DNA of 5,113 nt, taken from assembly GCA_025450405.1 (NCBI GenBank), contig JANWHL010000248.1, positions 1 to 5,113 on the forward strand, given 5' to 3'. Position 1 is the first letter of the stretch; every line of letters starts with the position of its first letter. Below are positions 1-5,113 of this stretch, piece after piece. The DNA is from Ktedonobacterales bacterium (GTDB lineage: Bacteria > Chloroflexota > Ktedonobacteria > Ktedonobacterales > JADMIN01). The position numbers were made by a program, and so were the translations under genes. The notes beneath the pieces were generated by a model. The model saw only the letters and a program-made list of their open reading frames with translations. It had not been told where the DNA came from and ran no database searches.

Positions 1-165
1 GTCCGCGCCATAGGTGTAGCCGATGTTCCACATCTCGGGGAAGAGCGCGATGTCCGCGCCCATGCGCTGGGCGCGGCGGCAGAAGTCCATGCCCTTTGCC
101 TGGCTCGCGGCCTGGTCGTTGCCGCATGGAGACATCTGGAGGAGCGCGATGGTGAGCTCGGCCAT
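1..165 (-). CDS. Nitrilase-superfamily carbon-nitrogen hydrolase, N-terminal part (runs off the left edge)
   Basis: The 55 visible residues match the start of the nitrilase/amidase superfamily: a first beta strand (ELTIALLQMSP), a helix containing the typical xxAxxxGADIALFPE pattern, and FPEMW, where Glu44 aligns with the Glu of the family's Glu-Lys-Cys triad. Lys and Cys lie beyond the window. Family members hydrolyse C-N bonds in amides, N-carbamoyl compounds or nitriles, usually in the cytosol; the substrate cannot be told from this fragment. The ATG at 165 is chosen because it begins the family's first strand. It lies only 2 bp after the thiolase TAG (168-170), and no strong Shine-Dalgarno precedes it (the sequence before ATG is GCTTTAGGC), so translation probably depends on coupling to the thiolase. 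Family assignment is firm; function is open. Confidence 0.85.
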   Translation of the reverse strand, partial: MAELTIALLQMSPCGNDQAASQAKGMDFCRRAQRMGADIALFPEMWNIGYTYGAD

Positions 166-167
166 GC

Positions 168-1364
<1,197 letters not shown>

Positions 1365-1622
1365 GGCGGGTCTCCTGGCTTACTGGATGCGACTTGACGG
1401 ATACGCTTGTGTTGGCCGCCGACGGAGGCAACCGAACCGACTTGGGACGGGACCGACCCCGGGCGGGCGGGGTGGGGTGGCGGGCATGCGGAATTGAAGT
1501 TCCGCGTCTAATCCTAAGCGCCGGGCGGGTCGCGCGGGGGGGCGGGCAAATTTCGAGGGAATCGCCACGGGGACGGATGGCGGTCGCCAGTGCGATGCGG
1601 ATTCGCTGCGACGCGTGGAGTA
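1365..1622 (-). other. 258-bp leader between hydratase and thiolase with G-rich tracts and a small hairpin
   Basis: No credible gene lies here. The plus strand, which is the template for the flanking genes, carries two four-run G tracts. The first, 1461-1477, has runs GGG, GGG, GGGG, GGGG separated by single bases, with another GGG at 1482-1484. The second, 1523-1546, has runs GGG, GGG, G7, GGG. Between them is a 6-bp inverted repeat, GCGGAA (1488-1493) and TTCCGC (1500-1505), with a 6-base loop. No U-tract follows it on either strand, so it is not a standard terminator. The length suggests that the thiolase-nitrilase pair has its own promoter here, but I found no convincing -35/-10 pair. Confidence 0.5.
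1371..1376 (-). promoter_or_regulatory. Ribosome binding site of the thiolase gene
   Basis: AGGAGA on the minus strand lies six bases before the ATG at 1364. It supports this start and argues that the thiolase is translated independently of the hydratase. Confidence 0.75.
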
Positions 1623-2396
1623 TCAGCTGCCCTTGAATGTGGCCTGGCGCTTCTCGACGAAGGCGGCCATGCCTTCCTTCTGATCCTGGGTGGAGAAGAG
1701 GAGGGCGAAGAGGCGCTTTTCGTAGGCCAGGCCCTGCTCCAGGGTCGTGTTGTACGCGGCGAGGATGGCTTCTTTATTCAGGCGGACGGCCAGTGGCGCT
1801 TTGGCGGCGATCTCGCCCGCGAGCTTCTTGGCCTCTTCGAGGTGCTGGCCATCGGGGACGATCCGGTTGACGACGCCCCACTCGTGCATTTCTTGGGCCG
1901 TGGCCTGGCGGCCGGTGAGGCAGAGGTCCATCGCGCGATACTTGCCGACGGTGCGGGCCAGGCGCTGGGTGCCGCCGGCGCCGGCCATGATGCCGAGGAG
2001 GATCTCGGGCTGGCCGAATTTGGCCTTTTCGCTGGCGATGATGAGATCGGCGTGCAGGGCCAGCTCGTCGCCACCACCCAGCGCGTAGCCGCCGACGGCG
2101 GCGATGATTGGCTTGTGGACGCGGCGGATGCGGTCCCAGTTCTCGAAGGCGCCGGCCAGCATCTCCATGGGGCTCTTGCCGGACATCTCGGCGATGTCGG
2201 CCCCGGCGACAAACGCGCGGTCACCAGCGCCGGTGAGCACGATGCAACGGATGGTGTCGTCGCGATCCAGCTCCTCCAGGGCATCGGCGAGCTCGGCGAT
2301 CACGCTCCAGTTGATGGCGTTTAGCTTGTTGGGCCGGTTGATGGTGACCGTGGCGATGGGGGCTTCGCGTTCGACCAGGATGTTCTCGTAGGGCAC
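1623..2396 (-). CDS. Enoyl-CoA hydratase (crotonase family)
   Basis: Encodes 257 residues from a GTG start, the usual length for a bacterial enoyl-CoA hydratase. The enzyme adds water to a trans-2-enoyl-CoA to form a 3-hydroxyacyl-CoA, the second step of beta-oxidation and of several aromatic CoA pathways, in the cytosol. Visible marks are the N-terminal strand with INRPNKLNAI, the oxyanion-hole and CoA motif AGADI at 64-68, and GGYALGGGDELA. Glu111 and Glu131 (in GQPEILLG) are 20 residues apart, as are the two catalytic Glu residues of the well-studied rat mitochondrial hydratase. GAGGTQRL and a C-terminal EGMAAFVEKRQATFKG also match. Both Glu residues favour a true hydratase over an isomerase or hydrolase. 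An ATG at 2516 would add 40 atypical Arg/Pro/Trp-rich residues. The GTG at 2396 fits the family N-terminus and has AAGGAG nine bases upstream. Natural substrate unknown. Confidence 0.93.
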   Translation of the reverse strand: MPYENILVEREAPIATVTINRPNKLNAINWSVIAELADALEELDRDDTIRCIVLTGAGDRAFVAGADIAEMSGKSPMEMLAGAFENWDRIRRVHKPIIAAVGGYALGGGDELALHADLIIASEKAKFGQPEILLGIMAGAGGTQRLARTVGKYRAMDLCLTGRQATAQEMHEWGVVNRIVPDGQHLEEAKKLAGEIAAKAPLAVRLNKEAILAAYNTTLEQGLAYEKRLFALLFSTQDQKEGMAAFVEKRQATFKGS

Positions 2397-2405
2397 GGGG
2401 GCCTG

Positions 2406-2411
2406 CTCCTT
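2406..2411 (-). promoter_or_regulatory. Ribosome binding site that sets the hydratase GTG start
   Basis: AAGGAG on the minus strand lies nine bases before the GTG at 2394-2396. It is the reason for preferring this start over the far-upstream ATG at 2516, whose extra residues do not resemble the family. Confidence 0.75.
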
Positions 2412-2428
2412 CCGCGGGATCGTATAGG

Positions 2429-2472
2429 CGAATCGGAGGCAACGAATCGGGGGCCATCGAAACGGGGGCCAT
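2429..2472. repeat. Three head-to-tail copies of a ~15-bp repeat upstream of the hydratase gene
   Basis: On the plus strand, CGAATCGGGGGCCAT (2443-2457) and CGAAACGGGGGCCAT (2458-2472) are adjacent and differ at one base. A more diverged 14-base copy, CGAATCGGAGGCAA (2429-2442), abuts them. The array ends 33 bp upstream of the hydratase GTG, in the 161-bp gap after the lipoprotein gene. Iterated sites in such a position could bind a regulator, or they could be a neutral tandem duplication. No protein is assigned. Confidence 0.7.
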
Positions 2473-2544
2473 AGGGAGGCGCGGCCGGCGGGGCGGCGCT
2501 CGGCCCAGTGTATCATGCGGACCGGCGCGGCGGGGCGGCGCCTG

Positions 2545-2571
2545 ATGAGGCGGGGCGCTATGAGGCGGGGC
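2545..2571. repeat. Short direct repeat spanning the lipoprotein stop codon
   Basis: ATGAGGCGGGGC occurs at 2545-2556 and again at 2560-2571, a period of 15 bp. On the minus strand the second-listed copy encodes the last residues (Pro-Ala-Ser) and the first base pairs of the stop, and the other copy lies just after it in the same frame. It looks like a small duplication at the gene end. Confidence 0.6.
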
Positions 2572-3523
2572 AGATGTAGAAGCTCGTCGGATTGGAGGCG
2601 GCGGGAATGTGCGACTTCATCGCGGGCGTGGCGCAGGCGGCGCCGGTGAAGGCCAGCACCTGTGACGCGGGCAGGTAAACAATCGGCGCCAGCGCGGGGA
2701 GCCAGGCAGGCGCCTTGCCATCCGCGCGCAGACCCAGCGCGAAGGTATAGGTGCCCGATGTAGCGGGCTTGGCCACCTGCACGTCAAACGACAGGGATTG
2801 GTGAGGTGCCAGCGTGACTGGGAGCGGCCCCGCCTGTGAGGGACCATCGTCAGCCTTGCCCGAGCTGACCTGGGTGGCGTTGGCCGCATCACCAGCGCTC
2901 GCTCCGGCGCCAAACGCGACGCCCATGGTCTCGTCCAAATAGCCGTAGCCGCCGCAGCCGCCGCCGCCCTGTGGTTGCTGGGTGGAATACGCGGTGTCGC
3001 ACGCCTTCCAGGCGCTCAGTGTTCCGGAGGGGGCAGTCAGCGCGGCAATGCGTACGCTGACGCCCTGGATGATATGGCTGGCCGTGCCGGACGCGTTGCA
3101 CACGCTGAAGAGCAGACCACTGCCATGGCCGCCGAGCACGGGATTGACACGTAGGGCGTGGGCGAGCCGCTGGCTCTGCCCGCTGAACACGTTGTTCGAG
3201 ACGGGCGTATCCACCTGGAGGGGCGCGCGCGGTGTGCTGGCGGGAAGGGCGACGGCGGGGTAGCTGAGGTTGCTGATCGAGATGCCAAGGAAGTCGAGGT
3301 CGCCGAGGCGCGCCGTGGACCCAGGCGGCTGCTGGCTGATGCCGCACGGCGATTCGATGGGTGTCGGGGAGGGCAGGCTGGCGAATGTGGGGACGACGGT
3401 GGCGCCATCGCCGGATACGCAGCCGGCGAGGAGGCCCGTGAGGAGGACGGAGAGGAGGACGGAGAGGAGGGCCACGCCGAGTCGAGCGGACCACCAACTG
3501 GACGTCCGGCGAGTATCACGCAT
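2558..3523 (-). CDS. Predicted secreted lipoprotein of unknown family
   Basis: Encodes 321 residues. I do not recognise the family. The N-terminus is a lipoprotein signal: basic residues (MRDTRR), a Leu/Val-rich core at about 16-32, and lipobox LLAGC with Cys35 as the predicted lipidated residue. A Pro/Ser/Thr-rich linker (about 44-58) follows. The rest is rich in Gly, Ala, Ser and Thr with alternating hydrophobic stretches, suggesting beta-sandwich folds. One such stretch, at about 242-266, has the LSFDVQV...GTYTFALGL pattern of extracellular Ig-like domains. Besides Cys35 there are six cysteines (60, 142, 175, 190, 297, 318), enough for three disulfides outside the membrane. A Gly-rich turn, QGGGGCGGYGY, lies at 185-195. 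The ATG at 3523 is chosen over the ATG at 3541 because AAAGGA sits seven bases upstream of it and overlaps the alternative's coding sequence. Probably anchored on the outer face of the cytoplasmic membrane; ligand or partner unknown. Confidence 0.85.
   Translation of the reverse strand: MRDTRRTSSWWSARLGVALLSVLLSVLLTGLLAGCVSGDGATVVPTFASLPSPTPIESPCGISQQPPGSTARLGDLDFLGISISNLSYPAVALPASTPRAPLQVDTPVSNNVFSGQSQRLAHALRVNPVLGGHGSGLLFSVCNASGTASHIIQGVSVRIAALTAPSGTLSAWKACDTAYSTQQPQGGGGCGGYGYLDETMGVAFGAGASAGDAANATQVSSGKADDGPSQAGPLPVTLAPHQSLSFDVQVAKPATSGTYTFALGLRADGKAPAWLPALAPIVYLPASQVLAFTGAACATPAMKSHIPAASNPTSFYICPAS
3440..3470. repeat. 12-bp tandem repeat (about 2.5 copies) inside the lipoprotein signal peptide
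   Basis: AGGAGGACGGAG at 3441-3452 is repeated exactly at 3453-3464, and a further half copy runs to 3470. On the minus strand it encodes the repeating LLSV unit of the hydrophobic core, residues about 19-28. Because 12 is a multiple of three, copy-number change would lengthen or shorten the core by four residues without a frameshift. Confidence 0.8.
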
Positions 3524-3530
3524 CTGGCGT

Positions 3531-3536
3531 TCCTTT
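3531..3536 (-). promoter_or_regulatory. Ribosome binding site deciding the lipoprotein start
   Basis: AAAGGA on the minus strand lies seven bases before the ATG at 3523. The same 9-mer GAAAGGAAC occurs before the membrane-protein gene start at 4644. Confidence 0.7.
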
Positions 3537-3591
3537 CTCATCGGATCCCATCGGGGTGCTAGCGTCACGGGCGGCACGGGGCTGGCGGTCA

Positions 3592-3624
3592 CACCCGCGG
3601 CGGGCGGCCCTGGCCGGGCGGGTG
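3592..3624. repeat. GC-rich inverted repeat in the lipoprotein leader
   Basis: CACCCGC at 3592-3598 is matched by GCGGGTG at 3618-3624, with a GGCC/GGCC inverted pair inside the 19-base loop. If transcription starts near the promoter at 3669-3697, this hairpin would sit in the roughly 140-nt untranslated leader. In DNA this GC-rich it could be chance. Confidence 0.35.
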
Positions 3625-3635
3625 AGGCGGCGTCG

Positions 3636-3673
3636 CGGACCGCGGGGCGATTGTCGGACCGCGGGGCGATTGT
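3636..3673. repeat. Perfect 19-bp tandem duplication overlapping the lipoprotein promoter
   Basis: CGGACCGCGGGGCGATTGT at 3636-3654 is followed with no gap by an identical copy at 3655-3673. Each copy contains the palindrome CCGCGG. On the minus strand each unit begins with ACAAT; the right-hand copy forms most of the TACAAT -10 box, and the left-hand copy gives GACAAT 19 bp downstream. It could be a duplicated operator or start-site region, or a recent slippage event. Confidence 0.85.
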
Positions 3674-3697
3674 AACGCATCGCGGCCAATGCCACAA
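3669..3697 (-). promoter_or_regulatory. Predicted sigma70-type promoter for the lipoprotein gene
   Basis: On the minus strand, -35 TTGTGG (3692-3697) and -10 TACAAT (3669-3674, five of six consensus bases) are separated by exactly 17 bp. This is the best promoter match in the window and lies 146 bp upstream of the lipoprotein ATG, implying a leader of about 140 nt. The -10 box falls within the 19-bp tandem duplication. Prediction from sequence only. Confidence 0.5.
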
Positions 3698-3810
3698 GCG
3701 GCCAGCCAGGACGTCCCAGTGCGCGAAGAGGCCATCGGCCGCCCTCTTGGTCGTTACTCGCGTCTTGAGCCACCGTTGTACGGGGTAAGCGCGCGAACGC
3801 CACGAATTGT

Positions 3811-3818
3811 GGGAGGAG
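3811..3818 (+). promoter_or_regulatory. Strong ribosome binding site of the CxxC protein
   Basis: GGGAGGAG lies six bases before the ATG at 3825. It favours this ATG over the TTG at 3807 and is the main support for the small gene being translated. Confidence 0.75.
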
Positions 3819-3824
3819 CTTAGC

Positions 3825-4061
3825 ATGCAGACGGCAGGGCCAACCAGCCCGCTCAGTGAATTCGGCCGCTGCGATTGGTGTGGCAGCGAGGGAGATCTCT
3901 TCGAGGCGCGTGGGTGGGATGACGGCCGCGGCGCGTGGACGATCCAGGGACGCGTCTGTACCTCCTGCGCGCTGGCCCACGCCGTGCGGGCGCTGGAACA
4001 GGTGCGCGCGGAGGCGCGGGCGGGGAAACAGAGCTTTCCATCGGCGTTCGCGCAAGGATAG
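3825..4061 (+). CDS. Small CxxC...CxxC protein, probable zinc ribbon
   Basis: Encodes 78 residues; the family is not recognised. Two CxxC pairs, Cys16/Cys19 (CDWC) and Cys45/Cys48 (CTSC), are separated by 25 residues, the arrangement of a treble-clef or zinc-ribbon zinc site. Between them lies a short segment rich in Asp, Gly and Trp (ARGWDDGRGAW). A C-terminal stretch from about 49 to 68 (ALAHAVRALEQVRAEARAG) should form a basic amphipathic helix. There is no signal peptide, so it is probably cytoplasmic. The ATG at 3825 is preceded by a very good Shine-Dalgarno, and third codon positions are strongly G/C. A TTG at 3807 would add six residues but has a worse context. It is the only plus-strand gene here and stands alone. 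A role in nucleic-acid or protein binding is inference. Confidence 0.72.
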   Translation: MQTAGPTSPLSEFGRCDWCGSEGDLFEARGWDDGRGAWTIQGRVCTSCALAHAVRALEQVRAEARAGKQSFPSAFAQG

Positions 4062-4152
4062 TCCAACGGCCCCACGCGCGGCCAGCCGGTCGAGGGTCCG
4101 TCCGGGCAAAGCCAGCGTGCGCATGGCGGTGACGCCCGCTCGCCACTCACGG

Positions 4153-4164
4153 ACCGCCGGCGGT
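4153..4164. repeat. Perfect 12-bp palindrome between convergent genes
   Basis: ACCGCCGGCGGT is fully self-complementary. It lies between the end of the CxxC gene (4061) and the terminator-like hairpin (4180-4210). It could be part of a termination structure for the plus-strand gene or a protein site; chance is also plausible at this GC content. Confidence 0.3.
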
Positions 4165-4179
4165 GGCGACACGCGGAAA

Positions 4180-4210
4180 GGCGGCCCGGAGCACAATGCT
4201 CCGGGCCGCC
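4180..4210 (-). terminator. Strong hairpin, probable terminator of the membrane-protein transcript
   Basis: A perfect 14-bp inverted repeat (4180-4193 with 4197-4210) surrounds a 3-base loop, or 13 bp with the loop ACAAT. On the minus strand it lies 45 bp after the membrane-protein stop and is followed by CTTTCC, a short, imperfect U-tract. The plus-strand CxxC gene ends 118 bp to its left, so the hairpin may also block read-through in the opposite direction. No T run follows on the plus strand, so plus-strand intrinsic termination would be weak. Confidence 0.7.
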
Positions 4211-4254
4211 CGCGAACGTCCTCCACCATCCGCGCACAGACCGTTCGTGTGGGT

Positions 4255-4644
4255 CTATGTCGCTGGTGGCTTGCGCCGCCTCGCGCCCGTCAGGGTATCG
4301 ACCACCGCGCCGAAGTCGAGGCTCGACTGGACGATCGCCCACACCGTGCCGCTCACCGCGATCGGCAATGTGATCGGTAGGCGCTTGAGAGCGCGCCGCA
4401 CCGACACGGCCATAACCAGATGATCGGCCACGGTCCCGGCCGCCAGCGCGATCCCGATGATGAGCGCCACCGCGCCCGGCACGGGCCATCGCCCGGTCAG
4501 CTCCTGTGCGCCGATAACGCCTCCGAGCACGCCCGCGGCGGCGGTGGCGCAGAACGCGACCACGCCGCGCAGCAGAATGCCGCGCAGCGTGCGGTCACCG
4601 AAACCACGGACAGCGTCGAAGAATGGCGCCATGCGTTGTGACAT
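4255..4644 (-). CDS. Small integral membrane protein of unknown function
   Basis: Encodes 129 residues. I do not recognise the family. A short amphipathic N-terminus with Arg residues (MSQRMAPFFDAVRGFGDRTLR) precedes three predicted membrane segments: about 23-46 (LLRGVVAFCATAAAGVLGG), 55-80 (VPGAVALIIGIALAAG...) and 90-108 (PITLPIAVSGTVWAIVQ). A basic loop, RRALKR at 83-88, lies between the second and third, and the tail ends ARRRKPPAT. By the positive-inside rule, the loop at 83-88 should be cytoplasmic. No enzyme motif was seen. The ATG at 4644 has AAAGGA seven bases upstream. The receiver-like gene ends 76 bp upstream on the same strand with no clear terminator between, so the two may be co-transcribed. 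A hairpin terminator follows at 4180-4210. Confidence 0.8.
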   Translation of the reverse strand: MSQRMAPFFDAVRGFGDRTLRGILLRGVVAFCATAAAGVLGGVIGAQELTGRWPVPGAVALIIGIALAAGTVADHLVMAVSVRRALKRLPITLPIAVSGTVWAIVQSSLDFGAVVDTLTGARRRKPPAT

Positions 4645-4651
4645 CTCCGGT

Positions 4652-4657
4652 TCCTTT
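4652..4657 (-). promoter_or_regulatory. Ribosome binding site of the membrane-protein gene
   Basis: AAAGGA on the minus strand lies seven bases before the ATG at 4644 and supports that start over the in-frame ATG four codons later. Confidence 0.65.
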
Positions 4658-4720
4658 CATTCTGTTGCTGTCTCGGATCCAGACGGACCAATCGGGTCAG
4701 GCGCCTCGCGCCGAGCTGGC

Positions 4721-5113
4721 CTATGCCGCGCGAACTGGCGTGGTAACCGCCGGCGCGCCGAGCACCAGGGCCTCGAGATTACCGAGATCAAATGGCATCG
4801 GCAGGGCCACGATGCGTCCAGCGCCTGTGTCCGCAGGCCATGTGGGCTGGCGGTCGAGCGGCGCGCTCGTCATCAGCGCGACGGCGGCGCCACGCAGCGC
4901 CGGCAGACGTAGGAGCGGACTGACCATGGCAAGATCGTCTGGCCGTCCCAGGCCGATATCGAAGATGGCGGCGGTGTAGACGCCCTCGCTGGCGGGGCCG
5001 CCGGGTCTGTCGAGCGTGTCAACCGTGGGCGTCTCCGCGAGCGGCGACACCGCGCAGCCGGCATCGTCCAGGACGGCGAGCAGCGCCTCCCTGAGATCGT
5101 CATCCCGGCAGAC
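4721..5113 (-). CDS. Receiver-like (degenerate CheY-like) protein, N-terminus beyond the window
   Basis: The 130 visible residues follow the response-regulator receiver pattern. A first helix is seen (DDDLREALLAVLDDAGC). A strand ends in the likely phosphoacceptor, Asp52 of the visible part (AAIFDIGLG). A strand with the conserved Thr follows (Thr82 in VALMTSAP); the 30-residue Asp-Thr distance equals that of CheY Asp57-Thr87. The last strand-helix has PFDLGNLEALV. Three conserved positions look altered. The usual Lys before Pro-Phe is Met106. Aligning the first helix on Arg8 places Cys2 and Arg3 where CheY has Asp12 and Asp13, although three Asp residues follow directly, so a two-residue gap could rescue them. 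No output domain follows, since the stop comes just after the fold. Only a few N-terminal residues should be missing, unless an upstream domain precedes it. A cytoplasmic signalling role is inferred. The membrane-protein gene lies 76 bp downstream. Confidence 0.75.
   Translation of the reverse strand, partial: VCRDDDLREALLAVLDDAGCAVSPLAETPTVDTLDRPGGPASEGVYTAAIFDIGLGRPDDLAMVSPLLRLPALRGAAVALMTSAPLDRQPTWPADTGAGRIVALPMPFDLGNLEALVLGAPAVTTPVRAA

Larger units (their letters stand above)
3524..3824. other. Divergent intergenic region between the lipoprotein and CxxC-protein genes
   Basis: This 301-bp region separates two divergently transcribed genes. It holds the left-facing promoter, the 19-bp duplication and the GC-rich inverted repeat listed separately. 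A right-facing promoter for the small gene is expected, but I found no -35/-10 pair I would defend. TTG-containing hexamers occur at 3747-3752 and 3764-3769 without a suitable -10 box. Open frames crossing the region lack a convincing start. Confidence 0.5.

Noticed and set aside
1488..1505. Hairpin after the hydratase as an intrinsic terminator
   Set aside because: The stem is only 6 bp, lies 118 bp or more past the stop codon and has no following T run.
1511..1516. TAGGAT on the minus strand as a possible -10 box for the thiolase
   Set aside because: Four of six matches, with only CCCCGC at the -35 position; not supportable in this sequence.
1590..2324. Plus-strand open frame (244 codons) opposite the enoyl-CoA hydratase
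   Set aside because: It is a shadow of the hydratase gene with no ribosome binding site or recognisable motif.
2423..2428. TATACG-like -10 box shortly before the hydratase start (minus strand)
   Set aside because: The hexamer 17 bp upstream (CGATTC) does not resemble a -35 box.
2397..2516. N-terminal 40-residue extension of the enoyl-CoA hydratase from an ATG at 2516
   Set aside because: The extra residues are Arg/Pro/Trp-rich, partly encoded by the tandem repeats and unlike the family. The GTG at 2396 has a good Shine-Dalgarno.
2524..2542. Inverted repeat GGCGC/GCGCC after the lipoprotein stop as a terminator
   Set aside because: A 5-bp stem with a 9-base loop and no U-tract is expected by chance at this GC content.
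3516..4229. Minus-strand open frame (237 codons) over the CxxC gene and divergent region
   Set aside because: Arg/Ala/Pro-rich with no motif and no ribosome binding site. The opposite strand has a better start and ordered cysteine pairs.
3524..4489. Upstream in-frame extension of the lipoprotein, which would make a 643-residue protein
   Set aside because: The extension would put the lipoprotein signal peptide in mid-protein, runs through the promoter region and overlaps two better-supported genes. The ATG at 3523 has its own ribosome binding site.

Overview
The window is GC-rich bacterial DNA with compact genes, clear Shine-Dalgarno sites and strongly GC-biased third codon positions. Six of the seven genes I accept lie on the minus strand; the exception is a small cysteine-motif protein on the plus strand. 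The organism cannot be fixed from this sequence. High GC, a lipoprotein with a Pro/Ser/Thr-rich linker and beta-oxidation-type genes outside a canonical fad or paa cluster would suit Chloroflexota or another high-GC soil or thermophilic lineage, but that is only an impression. No RNA gene, CRISPR array, insertion sequence or attachment site was seen.

Layout, read in the direction of minus-strand transcription from the right end. (i) A receiver-like protein enters from beyond the right edge and ends at 4721. It keeps the phosphoacceptor Asp and the Thr, but the acidic pocket and the conserved Lys look lost. (ii) After 76 bp comes a 129-residue protein with about three membrane segments (4255-4644), followed by a strong hairpin (4180-4210) between convergent genes. 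(iii) On the plus strand, 3825-4061 encodes a 78-residue protein with two CxxC pairs. (iv) A 301-bp divergent region (3524-3824) carries a good sigma70-like promoter facing left and a perfect 19-bp tandem duplication overlapping its -10 box. (v) A secreted lipoprotein of unknown family (2558-3523) follows. (vi) Then come an enoyl-CoA hydratase (1623-2396), a 258-bp leader with two G-quadruplex-type motifs, a thiolase closely resembling 3-oxoadipyl-CoA thiolases (168-1364), and the start of a nitrilase-superfamily amidohydrolase (1-165).

The left half reads as acyl-CoA catabolism. The hydratase adds water to a 2-enoyl-CoA, and the thiolase cleaves a 3-oxoacyl-CoA with CoA to release acetyl-CoA. 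A 3-hydroxyacyl-CoA dehydrogenase would be needed between them and is not in the window. The thiolase and the amidohydrolase are only 2 bp apart and probably translationally coupled, which suggests that an amide or nitrile substrate feeds the same pathway. The right half looks like a separate signalling or envelope locus.

The most unusual feature is the number of short tandem duplications: about 15 bp x3 before the hydratase start, 19 bp x2 at the lipoprotein promoter, 12 bp x2.5 in the lipoprotein signal peptide and a 15-bp-period duplication across its stop codon. I found no convincing new multi-gene system.
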